DNA of 64,000 nucleotides from Chitinophaga niastensis (GTDB lineage Bacteria; Bacteroidota; Bacteroidia; Chitinophagales; Chitinophagaceae), in assembly GCF_003014755.1 (NCBI RefSeq), contig NZ_PYAW01000001.1, positions 310,001-374,000 of the forward strand, in the 5' to 3' direction. A program made the position numbers and the translations under genes. Below the pieces are notes generated by a model that was not told where the DNA came from, did not search any database, and saw nothing but the letters and a program-made list of their open reading frames with translations. Positions 52,770 through 62,950 of the stretch are shown one piece after another. How positions within the stretch are numbered: position 1 is the first letter of the stretch; the number at the start of each line of letters is the position of its first letter.

Positions 52770-53699
52770 TTATTTCTTATTTGAATCCATTATCTTATTC
52801 ATACCCATCATTTGCTTCATGGTATGATCCATACCTTCTGAAGAACCATCCAGGAAGATGACATTTCCTTTTGAGTTTTCAGCGAAGTGCTTGATGGCTT
52901 CTGTCCACATGGAGAAGAGGATCACGGAAGTATCCAGGTTGGCCTGCTGCATTTCTTTAGCAGCCATACTCATACCCTTGGCCACTTCTTCACGGAACAG
53001 GGCTACACCCATACCGCGCAGCTGTGCCGCCTGTCTTTCTGCTTCTGCTGCAATTTTGATGGCATTACCATCTGCTTCTGCTGCTTTTGTTTTGGTGATC
53101 AGTAATGCCTGGCCTTCATTTTCAGCAGCAGCTTTCAGGTTATTGGAAGCTACCACCTGTGCCATGGACTTCATGATCACTTCATCAAAAGTGATATCAT
53201 TCATTTGCAGGTCGAGCAAATGAAAACCCCACTCTTCCAGGGTTTTATCTATCTGCTCTTTTACGTGTTCTGTAATATCTTTACGCAGGCCCAATACTTC
53301 TGCCTGTCTTTTGGTAGCTACAAATCCACGGATAGAACCTTCAATAGTGCGCACCAGCGCCTGCATAAAGCTTCTTTCATCCATAAATTTAAACGACACA
53401 TTTTTAATCGTTTCTTCATCCTGGTTCCATACTGCGTACAGCAGCATTGCCTTGAAGTAAACGTTAGCCTGGTCAATGGTAATAGCCTGAAATTCCAGTT
53501 CTACAGATCTGTTTTGAATAGATACTCTCTTAAATACCTTTTCAACAACAGGTATTTTAAAGTTCAGTCCCGGAAAAAGAACGCGGTTATATTTTCCGAA
53601 AATGGTAGTAACAGCAATGTATCCCTGCTGTACAGTAACAAAACAAGATAATAAAACCAGTGCTGCCAATACCACCAGAATGATCAAAAATACATTCAT
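52770..53699 (-). CDS. SPFH/band-7 family membrane protein (stomatin-like)
   Basis: A 309-residue protein with one N-terminal membrane anchor (VFLIILVVLAALVLLSCFV). The band-7 domain follows (PGLNFKIPVVEKVFKRVSIQNRSVEL…), then a coiled-coil rich segment with repeated AEADGNAIKIAAEAERQAAQ, and a short variable C-terminus. Such proteins form large membrane rings linked to protein quality control. No NfeD or FtsH partner gene lies next to it here. Confidence 0.9.
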   Translation of the reverse strand: MNVFLIILVVLAALVLLSCFVTVQQGYIAVTTIFGKYNRVLFPGLNFKIPVVEKVFKRVSIQNRSVELEFQAITIDQANVYFKAMLLYAVWNQDEETIKNVSFKFMDERSFMQALVRTIEGSIRGFVATKRQAEVLGLRKDITEHVKEQIDKTLEEWGFHLLDLQMNDITFDEVIMKSMAQVVASNNLKAAAENEGQALLITKTKAAEADGNAIKIAAEAERQAAQLRGMGVALFREEVAKGMSMAAKEMQQANLDTSVILFSMWTEAIKHFAENSKGNVIFLDGSSEGMDHTMKQMMGMNKIMDSNKK

Positions 53700-53889
53700 A
53701 GAGCGTTTGTTTAGGTAGGGTTTAAGCCAGTAAATATAACAAAATAAAGTACATGGGTAGCGTTAGACATAGTTTACTCTTCAAGTACTGGGGTACTGGT
53801 TATTTTGAGGGCAGTTTTGTAAGAAACAAACAATGGATGAAAACTGAGCTTAAAAACACAACGAATGAATAATAAAAAAAGCTTAGTAA

Positions 53890-54153
53890 TTATATCCTTT
53901 GTTTCCTTCTGAAATATATGAATACGTCATCCAGTTCAATTTGTTTCAATTGGTATGCAAGCCGGGTTCTCAGGTCTTCTGTTTCGTCTTTGATTTTTCT
54001 GTATTGATCCTTTAAAATCTCATAGCGGGCCACTATTTCGTCAGCAGTGGCTGATTCTTCCAGTTGCAAAATATAAAATGCTCGTTCCTCGGTTATCATA
54101 GTGATAGGGGTATGTTTCAGCCAATAATCATATCGCATGTTTAAAAACCACAC
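53890..54153 (-). CDS. Small J-domain-like protein without HPD motif
   Basis: An 87-residue protein (possible starts at 54153, 54138 and 54099). From residue about 25 it reads FYILQLEESATADEIVARYEILKDQYRK, which resembles helices I-II of a DnaJ J-domain, but the following region lacks the HPD triad needed to activate Hsp70. The rest is charged and helical (KDETEDLRTRLAYQLKQIELDD). I infer a structural mimic or a divergent J-protein; the function is unknown. Its neighbours give no clue. Confidence 0.55.
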   Translation of the reverse strand: MWFLNMRYDYWLKHTPITMITEERAFYILQLEESATADEIVARYEILKDQYRKIKDETEDLRTRLAYQLKQIELDDVFIYFRRKQRI

Positions 54154-54395
54154 GTAATATTAATTCACTAAATTAGTGGAGTTTCAAAAGCAAGCAAATA
54201 CCCAATCTTGGGTATTTTTGAAAATATTTAGCAAAATTTAGCAAATCAGTTTTTTGCATTTTTTTACGCTATTTACTGATTACCAGAAGAATACAATTTA
54301 AAATAAGGATTTCTGTACGTGGGCACTAAAAAACGGGGCAGCAGCAAATCTGATTCAGAATAAAGAAATACTAATACTATTTTCTCATTTATCAA

Positions 54396-55100
54396 TTATT
54401 GAAATCCAATTTTCCGGGCTATGGCAACCAACTCTGTTGTATTGCGTACTTTCAGCTTCAAACGGATATTCTTTCGATGGGTTTCTACAGTATAACGGCT
54501 AAGGTTCAACGAATTAGCGATCTCCTTGTTGTTGAGGCCCTGCACTGCCATCCCCAGCACATCTTTTTCTCTTGCAGTAAGTTTATTCAGCAGATTTTCA
54601 TTTTGCCGGCGCAGGATTTCTCCGAGGGCTTCAGATAACTGCAGATTGGTATCTATGGCATTTGTAAGATCCAGAAATGCACAAATAATTTCTACCACCT
54701 GCCCATTCTTATCATGTGTAAAAGGGACTTCCAGTCCCATCAGCCAACGATAATCAGTTTCGCCTTTCTTGCGTATGCGGGCAATGCCTCCAAACTGGGT
54801 TTTGTTGTTAAGGAAGGACTGTTGCGCTACAGCTGCCAGCTTAAAATCATCGGGGTGCATGATGTGCTGAAAGAATTCCATGCCCATACCGGACATCTCT
54901 TCTGTAGTAAAACCAACAGTTTCTGCCAGACGCTCATTGCACCATGTGACAGATTTGCTGTTGTTATCGTAACTGTAAAGCATGGCGGGCACGTGATGTA
55001 AAATGCTCTCCAGCCAATGAATACGATTCTTTAATAACTCATTTTCCTTTTGTAAGGCGTTGAGGGAAAAGCTATGCCCTAAGTCCGAGCCGTTCTGCAT
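54396..55100 (-). CDS. PAS-domain LuxR-type transcriptional regulator
   Basis: A 234-residue regulator from ATG 55100 (an ATG at 55133 would add 11 residues). A PAS fold spans residues about 30-150 (MLYSYDNNSKSVTWCNERLAETVGFT and HPDDFKLAAVAQQ) and senses a small ligand or redox state. A LuxR/GerE helix-turn-helix at about 170-234 (LTAREKDVLGMAVQGLNNKEIANSLNLSRYTVETHRKNI, in parts) binds DNA. There is no receiver domain, so it is not a two-component regulator. Divergent from sod. Confidence 0.88.
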   Translation of the reverse strand: MQNGSDLGHSFSLNALQKENELLKNRIHWLESILHHVPAMLYSYDNNSKSVTWCNERLAETVGFTTEEMSGMGMEFFQHIMHPDDFKLAAVAQQSFLNNKTQFGGIARIRKKGETDYRWLMGLEVPFTHDKNGQVVEIICAFLDLTNAIDTNLQLSEALGEILRRQNENLLNKLTAREKDVLGMAVQGLNNKEIANSLNLSRYTVETHRKNIRLKLKVRNTTELVAIARKIGFQ

Positions 55101-55327
55101 ACTATACGTTTTAAACAAACAATAGGTAAACAACTACCAAGCACACACTAAATATGCCTAATGTTACGTCCTGTTAAACCGAGTACATGTAAATATAAAA
55201 TAAATTTCAATATGACCAAGCCCGGGTATTTTGTGATTTTGTGATTTGAAGATCCGGAGATTTTGTTTTAGAATCAACTCATGCGGTAGGATAAATATTA
55301 AAATCAGGAAATTCGAAAATTTCTAAA

Positions 55328-55358
55328 TTGATATTTAAAGGATTAGGCAGTAAATTTG
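55328..55358 (+). promoter_or_regulatory. Promoter of superoxide dismutase gene
   Basis: TTG (55328-55330), 20-base spacer, TAAATTTG (55351-55358): the Bacteroidota -33/-7 consensus at the proper distance, with a leader of about 40 bases before the ATG at 55406. Confidence 0.75.
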
Positions 55359-55405
55359 GCGACTATCACGAAATAATATTTAAAAACCCATAAAAAATCT
55401 TAGTT

Positions 55406-56011
55406 ATGGCATTCACACTTCCGAGCTTACCCTACGCAACCGATGCGTTAGAGCCGAATTTTGATAAATTAACAATGGAAATTCACCATGGTAAGCATCA
55501 CCAGGCATATGTTGATAATCTGAACAAGGCAATCGCCGGTACAGAAAATGAAAACAAATCACTGGAAGAACTGGTTGCTAACGCCGGTAAGATCAGCCCT
55601 GCTGTAAGAAACAACGGTGGTGGTCACTGGAACCACAGTTTCTTCTGGACCAGCCTGGCTCCTAATGCAGGTGGCGCACCGAGCGGCAAACTGGCGGATG
55701 CTATTAACAGCACCTTCGGTTCTTTTGAAGCATTCCAGGAAAAGTTCAACACTGCCGGCGCTACCCGCTTCGGTTCAGGCTGGGCATGGCTCCTGATAAA
55801 AGATGGCAAACTGGAAGTTACTTCCACGCCTAATCAGGACAATCCACTGATGGATGTTGCTGAAGTAAAAGGCACTCCTGTCCTCGGTGTGGATGTATGG
55901 GAACATGCATACTACCTGAAATATCAGAACCGCCGTCCGGAATACCTGAAAGCATTCTGGAATGTTGTTGACTGGAACGCTATCAGCAAACGTTTTGAAG
56001 CAAGCATCTAA
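55406..56011 (+). CDS. sodA: Fe/Mn superoxide dismutase
   Basis: A 201-residue enzyme. The four metal ligands are visible: His27 (EIHHGKHH), His in [11 protein letters not shown], Asp and His in [17 protein letters not shown]. The [14 protein letters not shown]-terminus is standard. Fe or Mn cannot be told reliably from these residues. It detoxifies superoxide. A strong dedicated promoter and a long bidirectional terminator make it a single-gene unit. Confidence 0.93.
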   Translation: MAFTLPSLPYATDALEPNFDKLTMEIHHGKHHQAYVDNLNKAIAGTENENKSLEELVANAGKISPAVRNNGGGHWNHSFFWTSLAPNAGGAPSGKLADAINSTFGSFEAFQEKFNTAGATRFGSGWAWLLIKDGKLEVTSTPNQDNPLMDVAEVKGTPVLGVDVWEHAYYLKYQNRRPEYLKAFWNVVDWNAISKRFEASI

Positions 56012-56013
56012 TT

Positions 56014-56093
56014 TCAGCTTTTAGTTAAGCAAATAAAAAATCCCGTCAGGCTATGCCTTGACGGGATTTTTTATTTGCTTAACTAAAAGCTGA
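56014..56093. terminator. Long bidirectional terminator after sod
   Basis: Arms of about 35 bases, from TCAGCTTTTAGTTAAGC to TTTTAACTGA-like complement, with inner core TCCCGTCA / TGACGGGA and a GGC/GCC top. A6 precedes and T6 follows the core. It starts 3 bases past the sod stop and ends 12 bases short of the convergent oxidoreductase stop, so it serves both. Confidence 0.9.
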
Positions 56094-56104
56094 TAACACT
56101 TTTG

Positions 56105-57487
56105 TTAAACGAGCTTCAGATTCTTAGGATCCCAATGTATAATTTTATTGCTGAAGTAACTTTCGTTACAAAGCAATGCAGGAGCCGCTGCACGGAAACC
56201 GAACAAAGGATTTTCAGCTACCTTACCACCTGTACGCATAGCGTTAAACAAATTGTAGAAGTGATCAAAATGCGCACCTTTGTAACCTTCTTCTGCTACA
56301 TATTCCATCTTATCAGGTGACAGCATTTCCTTACGGTTATAGGTATACGCTTTTCCCGGATCAGCTGCTGCTTTTGCCTGTACTAAAGGATCATTGGCAT
56401 CCACGTTATTTTTGTTGCGATACAGTGTTACTTTATCCCATTCTACCGTCATGGAACCTTCACTACCCACCATACGCAGGTAATTGGTACCACCGGTACC
56501 ATCTACAAAGTTTACGCGGAGAGACAGGTTAAACGCAGGATGTATTTCTGTTTCCGGATAATCAAACATACCCAGCATAATGTCTGGTACTTCCCTGCCA
56601 TCATTCCAGTAGCGCAAGCCACCAGTAGCCATTATTTTATTTGGACCAATAGAACCGGTTACCAAATGTAAACTTGAGAACAGGTGTACGAACAGGTCGC
56701 CGGAAACACCGGTACCATAGTCCTTGTAATTACGCCAGCGGAAGAAACGTAAGGGGTCAAAATCGCGCTTTGGTGCGTTTTTGAGGTAAGCATCCCAGTC
56801 TACCGTTTTAAGCGACGCATCGGCCGGAATAGGATACTGCCAGGCACCTGTTGGCGACATCCGCGCCCAGAATCCTTCGGCGTAATTTAATTTACCAATC
56901 GCACCATCTTTCAGCAGTTGTCTTGCTTTCTCATTACCCAACGAACTCATACCCTGACTGCCCACCTGGTACACTACCTTGCCGTTCCGCTGCTGCGCTT
57001 CTACAATAGCAGGACCTTCGGTGATATCATGTACCATTGGCTTTTCGCAGTAAACAGATTTGCCTTTGTTCATAGCAGCGACAGAAATATCCTTATGCCA
57101 GAAGTCAGGCACCGCAATAATCACCGCATCAATATCTTTACGATCCAGAATATCCTGGTAGCTACGCGTAGTGTAAATATCATTACCCCATTTCTTTTTA
57201 GCATCCGCCAAACGGCCGTCATATAAGTCGCAGGCCGCCACCAGCTTTACACCAGGTACCGTAATCGCTGTGTTGGCATCGGCAGTACCCATACCACCAG
57301 CACCAATAAGCGCTACCTGTATCTGATCGTTCGCACTGTATTTTTCTTTCAGGCGTGAAAGTGATTCAATGTTCCTTTTTTTATCAGCAGCAGTCAGAAT
57401 ACCAGGCAGCAGTGATGCACCCACTACTCCTTTGGCAAATTTGCTGATAAAACTCCGGCGTGAGTCTTCGTTGGAATTTACTGGCAT
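56105..57487 (-). CDS. Tat-exported Gfo/Idh/MocA oxidoreductase
   Basis: A 460-residue oxidoreductase. The N-terminus from ATG 57487 has a twin-arginine motif (SRRSFISKFAKGV), then NAD-binding Rossmann fold (IQVALIGAGGMGTADAN), EKPMVHD (catalytic Lys region) and a C-terminal beta domain. The ATG at 57544 would precede the signal by 19 residues. Secreted members in Bacteroidota act on glycosides, including 3-keto-glycoside chemistry, and often lie near SusC/D genes as here. Substrate unknown. A terminator separates it from SusD. Confidence 0.85.
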   Translation of the reverse strand: MPVNSNEDSRRSFISKFAKGVVGASLLPGILTAADKKRNIESLSRLKEKYSANDQIQVALIGAGGMGTADANTAITVPGVKLVAACDLYDGRLADAKKKWGNDIYTTRSYQDILDRKDIDAVIIAVPDFWHKDISVAAMNKGKSVYCEKPMVHDITEGPAIVEAQQRNGKVVYQVGSQGMSSLGNEKARQLLKDGAIGKLNYAEGFWARMSPTGAWQYPIPADASLKTVDWDAYLKNAPKRDFDPLRFFRWRNYKDYGTGVSGDLFVHLFSSLHLVTGSIGPNKIMATGGLRYWNDGREVPDIMLGMFDYPETEIHPAFNLSLRVNFVDGTGGTNYLRMVGSEGSMTVEWDKVTLYRNKNNVDANDPLVQAKAAADPGKAYTYNRKEMLSPDKMEYVAEEGYKGAHFDHFYNLFNAMRTGGKVAENPLFGFRAAAPALLCNESYFSNKIIHWDPKNLKLV

Positions 57488-57600
57488 GATTACCCTATTT
57501 AGGTTGAGAAAATGATAACGTTTTGAATTTACTGAGTTTGTCAAAATAAAAACAATAAACCGGAAATCATAATTTATAGGGAGATGCGATTATTGGGGAT

Positions 57601-57637
57601 AAAAAAAAAGCTCCGGCAATGCCAGAGCTTTTTTTTA
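57601..57637 (-). terminator. Terminator after SusD
   Basis: Stem GCTC-C-GGC / GCC-A-GAGC with one mismatch, flanked by A9 and T-runs on either side, so it works in both directions. It lies 20 bases past the SusD stop codon. Confidence 0.85.
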
Positions 57638-57656
57638 TCTATAAGCTTTAAAATAA

Positions 57657-59339
57657 TCAATAGCCGCTGTTATTAGGCAACAACTTAGGATTAAGATCTG
57701 ATTGAGACTGTGGTACCGGCATCAGGTACAATTTATCGTACCAGGTGCGGTCATCTACTTTACCGCCATCAATCGCATACAGTGTTTTGGTCATTACCTG
57801 CGGAGCTATTTTCCAGCGGCGGATGTCCATAAAACGATTCCCTTCCAGCGCCAGCTCTATTCTGCGTTCCGCACGGATAGCATCGCGAAGTGTAGCCTGG
57901 GAGTTATATTTAACACGATCCAGCAATGGCATACCTGCTCTGTCGCGAATCTGATCAATCGCATCATACACAGTAGCATCAGGGCCGGATACTTCATTCT
58001 GTGCTTCAGCATACGTCAGCAAAATTTCTGCATAACGGATAATGACATGATTAGAATAGTTATCCACCTGTGCTTTCCATGAGGAGGGATCTACCAGCTT
58101 ACGGAAGTTGTAACCAATCTGTGAGTTGTTGGAACCTTTTGCCCAGGTAAAGGAATATCCTTTCTGTATGCCGTTCCATGGGCTACCTTCAAACATGATG
58201 GTAGCATAGAAGCGGGGATCCAGGTTTTTGTATTCATTATAAAAAGCAGGATCAGTTGCTTTTTTAGCATAATTGGCAGCACGGGTAACCACATCTACTG
58301 GTGCCACCGGTTGCCCGGTTTTATAGCTTTCATAAGCATCTACGAGTTCCTGCGTAGGCGTTACAGAGCTCCAGCCACCAAGGATATCCGGCAACAGGTA
58401 GGTATTATCAAACTGTGCATCTTTCTGTAACATATGCTGTCTGTCAAAAATCACTTCTGTATTACCTTTATTGGTAGCCCAGAAAAGCTTTTCATAACTC
58501 CTTAAACCCAACCGGAATTTTTTCTCATCTGCCGGAGAGGAGAAATCCACCCATTTGGAATAATCATCCAGCAGATCATCACCATCTTCACCAGCCACCT
58601 TAAATAACTGGTAACCGGGAATAGCCATTACTGCTTTAGCATAGGTAACAGCATCTGCCCACTCTGATCTGTACAGGTGCAAACGCGCTGTCAGCGCCAG
58701 TGCAGCACCCTTGGTTACACGCCCCTTTTCGTTGGGGGCACCACCGGCATATGCAGCAGGCAACACTTTCGCAACTGCATCCAGTTCGCTGAATATAAAT
58801 TTCCATACGTCTGCGCCGGGTGTACGTGCACCAAAAGACTCTGCCGGCGTAATTGTTTTAGTGATCAATGGCAGATCTCCGAATTTCAATGCTAAAGTGG
58901 AGTAAAAGAAAGCACGTATAAAGCGGGCTTCCGCCTTGGTACGTTCCTTCAGATCATTATCCATTGTTACACGGTCTACATTTTCCAGGAAGTAATTGGC
59001 TCTGCGAATACCAGTGTAGTCCCAGCCCTCATTCATAGCAGGCGTTACGTTGCCTTTGGCAATATCCGTAGCATTACTTTCCCAGGGATATTGCGCCAAT
59101 GCATTATCTGATGCACCATCGTCATAAATCGCATTCTGACCATCCAGGATATACGCATTAGGGGCGTTACCAATATAGCCATACACACCATTCAATGCAT
59201 TCATCACATCAGTCTGTGTATTCCAGTATGTTTGTTCCGATATTTTACCTTCAGGAACCCTGTTCAGAAAATCCTTGCTGCAGCCGGACCAGGCAATTGT
59301 TATACCTAATGCAGCTCCTATGATAATAAGTTTCTTCAT
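57657..59339 (-). CDS. susD: SusD/RagB-type nutrient-binding lipoprotein
   Basis: A 560-residue outer-surface protein with a lipoprotein signal (MKKLIIIGAALGITIAWSGC; Cys20 is the lipid anchor). SusD landmarks are FLNRVPEGKISEQTYW, GAALALTARLHLYRSEW (a TPR-like helix), YAEILLTYAEAQNEV and RIELALEGNRFMDIRRW. It caps the SusC barrel and captures glycans or peptides. It lies 21 bases downstream of SusC. The name indicates the family; the substrate is not evident from sequence. Confidence 0.92.
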   Translation of the reverse strand: MKKLIIIGAALGITIAWSGCSKDFLNRVPEGKISEQTYWNTQTDVMNALNGVYGYIGNAPNAYILDGQNAIYDDGASDNALAQYPWESNATDIAKGNVTPAMNEGWDYTGIRRANYFLENVDRVTMDNDLKERTKAEARFIRAFFYSTLALKFGDLPLITKTITPAESFGARTPGADVWKFIFSELDAVAKVLPAAYAGGAPNEKGRVTKGAALALTARLHLYRSEWADAVTYAKAVMAIPGYQLFKVAGEDGDDLLDDYSKWVDFSSPADEKKFRLGLRSYEKLFWATNKGNTEVIFDRQHMLQKDAQFDNTYLLPDILGGWSSVTPTQELVDAYESYKTGQPVAPVDVVTRAANYAKKATDPAFYNEYKNLDPRFYATIMFEGSPWNGIQKGYSFTWAKGSNNSQIGYNFRKLVDPSSWKAQVDNYSNHVIIRYAEILLTYAEAQNEVSGPDATVYDAIDQIRDRAGMPLLDRVKYNSQATLRDAIRAERRIELALEGNRFMDIRRWKIAPQVMTKTLYAIDGGKVDDRTWYDKLYLMPVPQSQSDLNPKLLPNNSGY

Positions 59340-59360
59340 GATTAATCTTTTTTTGCTGCC

Positions 59361-62300
59361 TTAAAATTTCACGTTTACACCAACCACCCATGTTTTAACA
59401 CCTGGGTAAGAACCACGACCAGAAGCCATTTCCGGATCATAATCATGCAAGCGCTTGTCAGACATGAAAGTGAAAGGGTTATTAGCTGCTACATAAATAC
59501 GTGCAGATTGCATCGCTGCTTTCTTCACCCATATATGAGGAACAGTATACCCCAGGCTCAGAGAGCGGATACGGAAATAAGCACCGTTAAATAACCAGAA
59601 AGCAGAGATAGGCGTATTGTTCTGTGTAGCATCACCACCAATCAGGATTCTGGGATATGCCGCATTAGGATTCGGATTGTCCTTAGTCCAGCGTTGCAAA
59701 TGATATTCTTTTACACCGGCACCATTAAAGAAGGCATAAGAAGCTTCCTGGCCGAAATATACTTTTACATCAGATACACCATAGGTAAGTACATTCAGAT
59801 CAAAGCCCTTGTAACTCATTCCGAGATTTGCACCATAATTAAGCCAGGGAACATCATTACCCAATATCCTGCGGTCATTACCATCAATTTTACCATCACC
59901 ATTCGCATCTACATATTTGATGTCTCCCGGTTTGGCATTAGGATACAACAAAGGATACTTGTTTTTGATATCATCAGCTGTCAGCAATCCCTGTACTTCA
60001 TACCCGTAAAAAGAACCCACAGACTGGCCTACTCTCTCTATGTAGTAGCTACCGGTTACGCGGTTATCATCACCACCCAGGTTTACGATGGTATTCTTGA
60101 TTTTAGAAACATTTACAGAGATGTTATAAGAGAAATCTTTACCGATCTTATCACTGTATGTGAGATTCAATTCTATCCCTTTGTTGCGGGTAGAACCGGC
60201 ATTAACACGTGGAGGCAACAATCCATAGACCGCGGGAGCGTTTTTGTCCAGCAAAATACCTTCCGTTCTTTTCACATAATAATCAATGGTTGCATCCAGT
60301 TTACCTTTCAGGAAAGTTGCATCCAATCCTACGTTGGTCATGTATACCTTTTCCCAGGTAGTATTTAAGTTAGAACCTGTTTTTTGATAGATACCATTTA
60401 CAGGATTACCTTCAAAACTATAAGCAATATTACTTTCCAGGTAGTTATAATAATTTCCCACCGGCACTGCGCTTTCGTTACCCAGGATACCCCATGAACC
60501 TCTTATCTTCAGGTTGTTTACCCAATTGACATTTTTCATAAAGTTTTCCTCTGATATTCTCCAGGCAGCAGATACTGAAGGGAATTCCGCGAGGCGGTAA
60601 TCCGGGTGGAAGCGGGATGACAAGTCAAAACGCATATTTGCTTCCAGTAAATATTTATCTGCAAATGAGTAGTTCAAACGGCCAAAGTAAGAGCGTATAG
60701 CCCATGATTCAGAATAGGAACCATTAGGATTCTGTGAAGTTGAACCATCGGGAGATAGTCCGGTCAGGTTGTCGCCGGTACTGATATCATCCGGACTTCC
60801 ACTACCTGCGCCTACAGTACCTAAGCCATTAATAGGAAAGTTTTTCCGACCTACAAATACATCACGATATACGTTACTTTCTTCTGAAGCACCCACCATT
60901 ATTTTTGCATAGTGATGCTTAATGGTTTTCTCATATTCTGCATATGCCTGCAACAATAAAGCCTGGCGCTGTGCCCATTTTTCCTGCATTTCATTCAGGA
61001 GAACCGCCGTAGACGCGATGGGCAACTTTGTATCAAAATCAGTCATGGGCGGCATTGTATTCGTAAACCTGTTGGCAGTACGATTATCCAGTTTCAGGGA
61101 AGCCAGGCCTTTGATAGAAAGTCCTTTGAGCGGTGTTAAGGTTCCATTGATCCCTCCTGTAAACGCATTGGATTTATCCCAGCTGCGGCCACCGTCCTGC
61201 ATTGTACGCAACACGTTGCCATTGGAAAGTGTAGCATCTGCCTTACCACCATTCATGGTACCCCAGGTGCCATCTGACTGAACAGCTACCAGGGTAGGCA
61301 CTGAACGGTTCAATGTGGTAAAGTTCAGATCACCACCCCTGTTGTTGATATCCTGCTTTACCAGCGATATATTAGTACCGACATTAAATATAGGCAATAC
61401 CTGTGTGGAGGTATTTAACCGCATTGTATAACGATCCTGGGCGGTAGTAGGTATTAAGGACGCCTGGTTCTGATACCCTATGCTCAGGTAATAGGTAGTG
61501 TTTTTGGAACTACCGTTTACCCCAACCTGGATATCCTTAAAAGGTGCGTTTTTACGCAGGGCCAGCTTGTACCAGTCTGTATTAGGATAATGATCCGGAT
61601 CACTACCATCTGCAAACTTCTTTATCTGATCATCTGTGTATAAAGCAGGTTTTCCGGCATTCAGCTTTCCTTCGTTAAACAAACGGGCATAATCAGCCGA
61701 ACCAAGATATTTTGGTAAGCGGGTAGCAGATGATGAACCATAACTGGCGTTTACATCAATCATCATTTTACCTTCTTTACCACGTTTGGTAGTGATGAGG
61801 ATCACCCCATTTGCTGCACGGGAACCGTAGATGGAAGCAGAAGCTGCATCTTTCAATACCGACATGTTTTCAATATCATTCGGGTTGATAGCTGCCATGT
61901 CATTACTTGTAGAAGGAATACCATCAATAATGATCATAGGGCCGGGAGCACTGAGGTTCGTTCTTCCGCGTACGGTAATGGTACCGGCATCCTTTCCCAC
62001 ATTACCGGGGCGATTCAATACGGTAAGTCCCGGTACTAAACCCTGCAAAGCATTTTGTACAGATGTAACCGGACGGGAAATCAGTTTATCTGCACTAACA
62101 GTAGCCACTGATCCGGTCAGGTTTACTTTCTTTTGTGAGCCGTAGCCTACGACTACTACTTCATTCAACCCTTTGGTATCTTCTTTCATTACCATATCAA
62201 TGGTAGTGCGGCCATTGACAGCTATTTTCTCCTGCACATAACCAATAAACGTGAATAACAGTGTGGCATCATCCGGCACTTCCAACTGGTAGGTACCATC

Positions 62301-62786
62301 AACACCGGTAACAGTTCCTTTGCCGGTACCTGTAATCTGTACATTCACACCAAGAATGGGCATCCCTTTTACATCGGTTATTTTACCTTTTACCAGGATG
62401 TTTTTAATTACTTTATTTCCGGGAGCTATTACAATCAGTTCTTTATCCAGCGCCTTAAAGGTGAGATCAGTGTTCTTCAACACTTTGCTCAACACAATAT
62501 CCAGCGGCTGGTCTGTAACATCAATAGAAATAAACTCATTGTTGGGCAATACGTCATTGTTATACACAAAACGAATATGCCCTTGTGCTTCAATGGCCTG
62601 CAGCACTTTAGCAAGATTCATCCGTTTGGCGCTTAGCGTGATCCTGGTTTGCGAGTACGCTGTAGCGGAAACCTGCAAACAAAGGGCAAGCATTAAAATT
62701 GCTGTCAGCTTCATGATACGTAGAACAAAAGTGAACGCTATTCCGGGTGGGTTATTACCCTTCCCGGAAAGTCTGTTTTTTTTCAT
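59361..62786 (-). CDS. susC: SusC/RagA TonB-dependent transporter with STN domain
   Basis: A 1141-residue outer-membrane transporter. A signal segment (ILMLALCLQVSATAYSQ) is followed by an STN domain (residues about 50-115, MNLAKVLQAIEAQGHIRF), a carboxypeptidase-regulatory-like domain (about 130-210), a TonB box/plug (LNEVVVVGYGSQKKVNLTGSVATV and FSVLKDAASASIYGSRAANGVILITTK-like stretch) and a 22-strand barrel ending in an aromatic residue. The STN domain contacts the FecR-type regulator, so uptake can signal to an ECF sigma factor, whose gene should be just outside the right edge. Confidence 0.93.
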   Translation of the reverse strand: MKKNRLSGKGNNPPGIAFTFVLRIMKLTAILMLALCLQVSATAYSQTRITLSAKRMNLAKVLQAIEAQGHIRFVYNNDVLPNNEFISIDVTDQPLDIVLSKVLKNTDLTFKALDKELIVIAPGNKVIKNILVKGKITDVKGMPILGVNVQITGTGKGTVTGVDGTYQLEVPDDATLLFTFIGYVQEKIAVNGRTTIDMVMKEDTKGLNEVVVVGYGSQKKVNLTGSVATVSADKLISRPVTSVQNALQGLVPGLTVLNRPGNVGKDAGTITVRGRTNLSAPGPMIIIDGIPSTSNDMAAINPNDIENMSVLKDAASASIYGSRAANGVILITTKRGKEGKMMIDVNASYGSSSATRLPKYLGSADYARLFNEGKLNAGKPALYTDDQIKKFADGSDPDHYPNTDWYKLALRKNAPFKDIQVGVNGSSKNTTYYLSIGYQNQASLIPTTAQDRYTMRLNTSTQVLPIFNVGTNISLVKQDINNRGGDLNFTTLNRSVPTLVAVQSDGTWGTMNGGKADATLSNGNVLRTMQDGGRSWDKSNAFTGGINGTLTPLKGLSIKGLASLKLDNRTANRFTNTMPPMTDFDTKLPIASTAVLLNEMQEKWAQRQALLLQAYAEYEKTIKHHYAKIMVGASEESNVYRDVFVGRKNFPINGLGTVGAGSGSPDDISTGDNLTGLSPDGSTSQNPNGSYSESWAIRSYFGRLNYSFADKYLLEANMRFDLSSRFHPDYRLAEFPSVSAAWRISEENFMKNVNWVNNLKIRGSWGILGNESAVPVGNYYNYLESNIAYSFEGNPVNGIYQKTGSNLNTTWEKVYMTNVGLDATFLKGKLDATIDYYVKRTEGILLDKNAPAVYGLLPPRVNAGSTRNKGIELNLTYSDKIGKDFSYNISVNVSKIKNTIVNLGGDDNRVTGSYYIERVGQSVGSFYGYEVQGLLTADDIKNKYPLLYPNAKPGDIKYVDANGDGKIDGNDRRILGNDVPWLNYGANLGMSYKGFDLNVLTYGVSDVKVYFGQEASYAFFNGAGVKEYHLQRWTKDNPNPNAAYPRILIGGDATQNNTPISAFWLFNGAYFRIRSLSLGYTVPHIWVKKAAMQSARIYVAANNPFTFMSDKRLHDYDPEMASGRGSYPGVKTWVVGVNVKF

Positions 62787-62878
62787 ACTTTTAGGTAGTT
62801 AGAGGTCAATAAAATGGCAACAGCATTCCGGTCCGTCCAAAGACAGAGTGCAGTTACAGCCAGTTGATCTTAATCAGG

Positions 62879-62906
62879 GGGAAATGTGTCCGCATTTCCC
62901 TTTTTT
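62879..62906 (+). terminator. Hairpin with T-run between FecR and SusC
   Basis: GGGAAATG-TGTCCG-CATTTCCC followed by TTTTTT on the plus strand. On the minus strand, where the genes are, the U-run comes before the stem, so it may not end FecR transcription; it could stop antisense RNA. Confidence 0.45.
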
Positions 62907-62950
62907 CATTAGTTCACTGCTATTAGCTATCCATATGTTTTAGTTGATGC

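Noticed and set aside
62879..62906. Terminator of FecR
   Set aside because: The T-run lies on the wrong side for minus-strand transcription, so it is listed as a hairpin with low confidence only.
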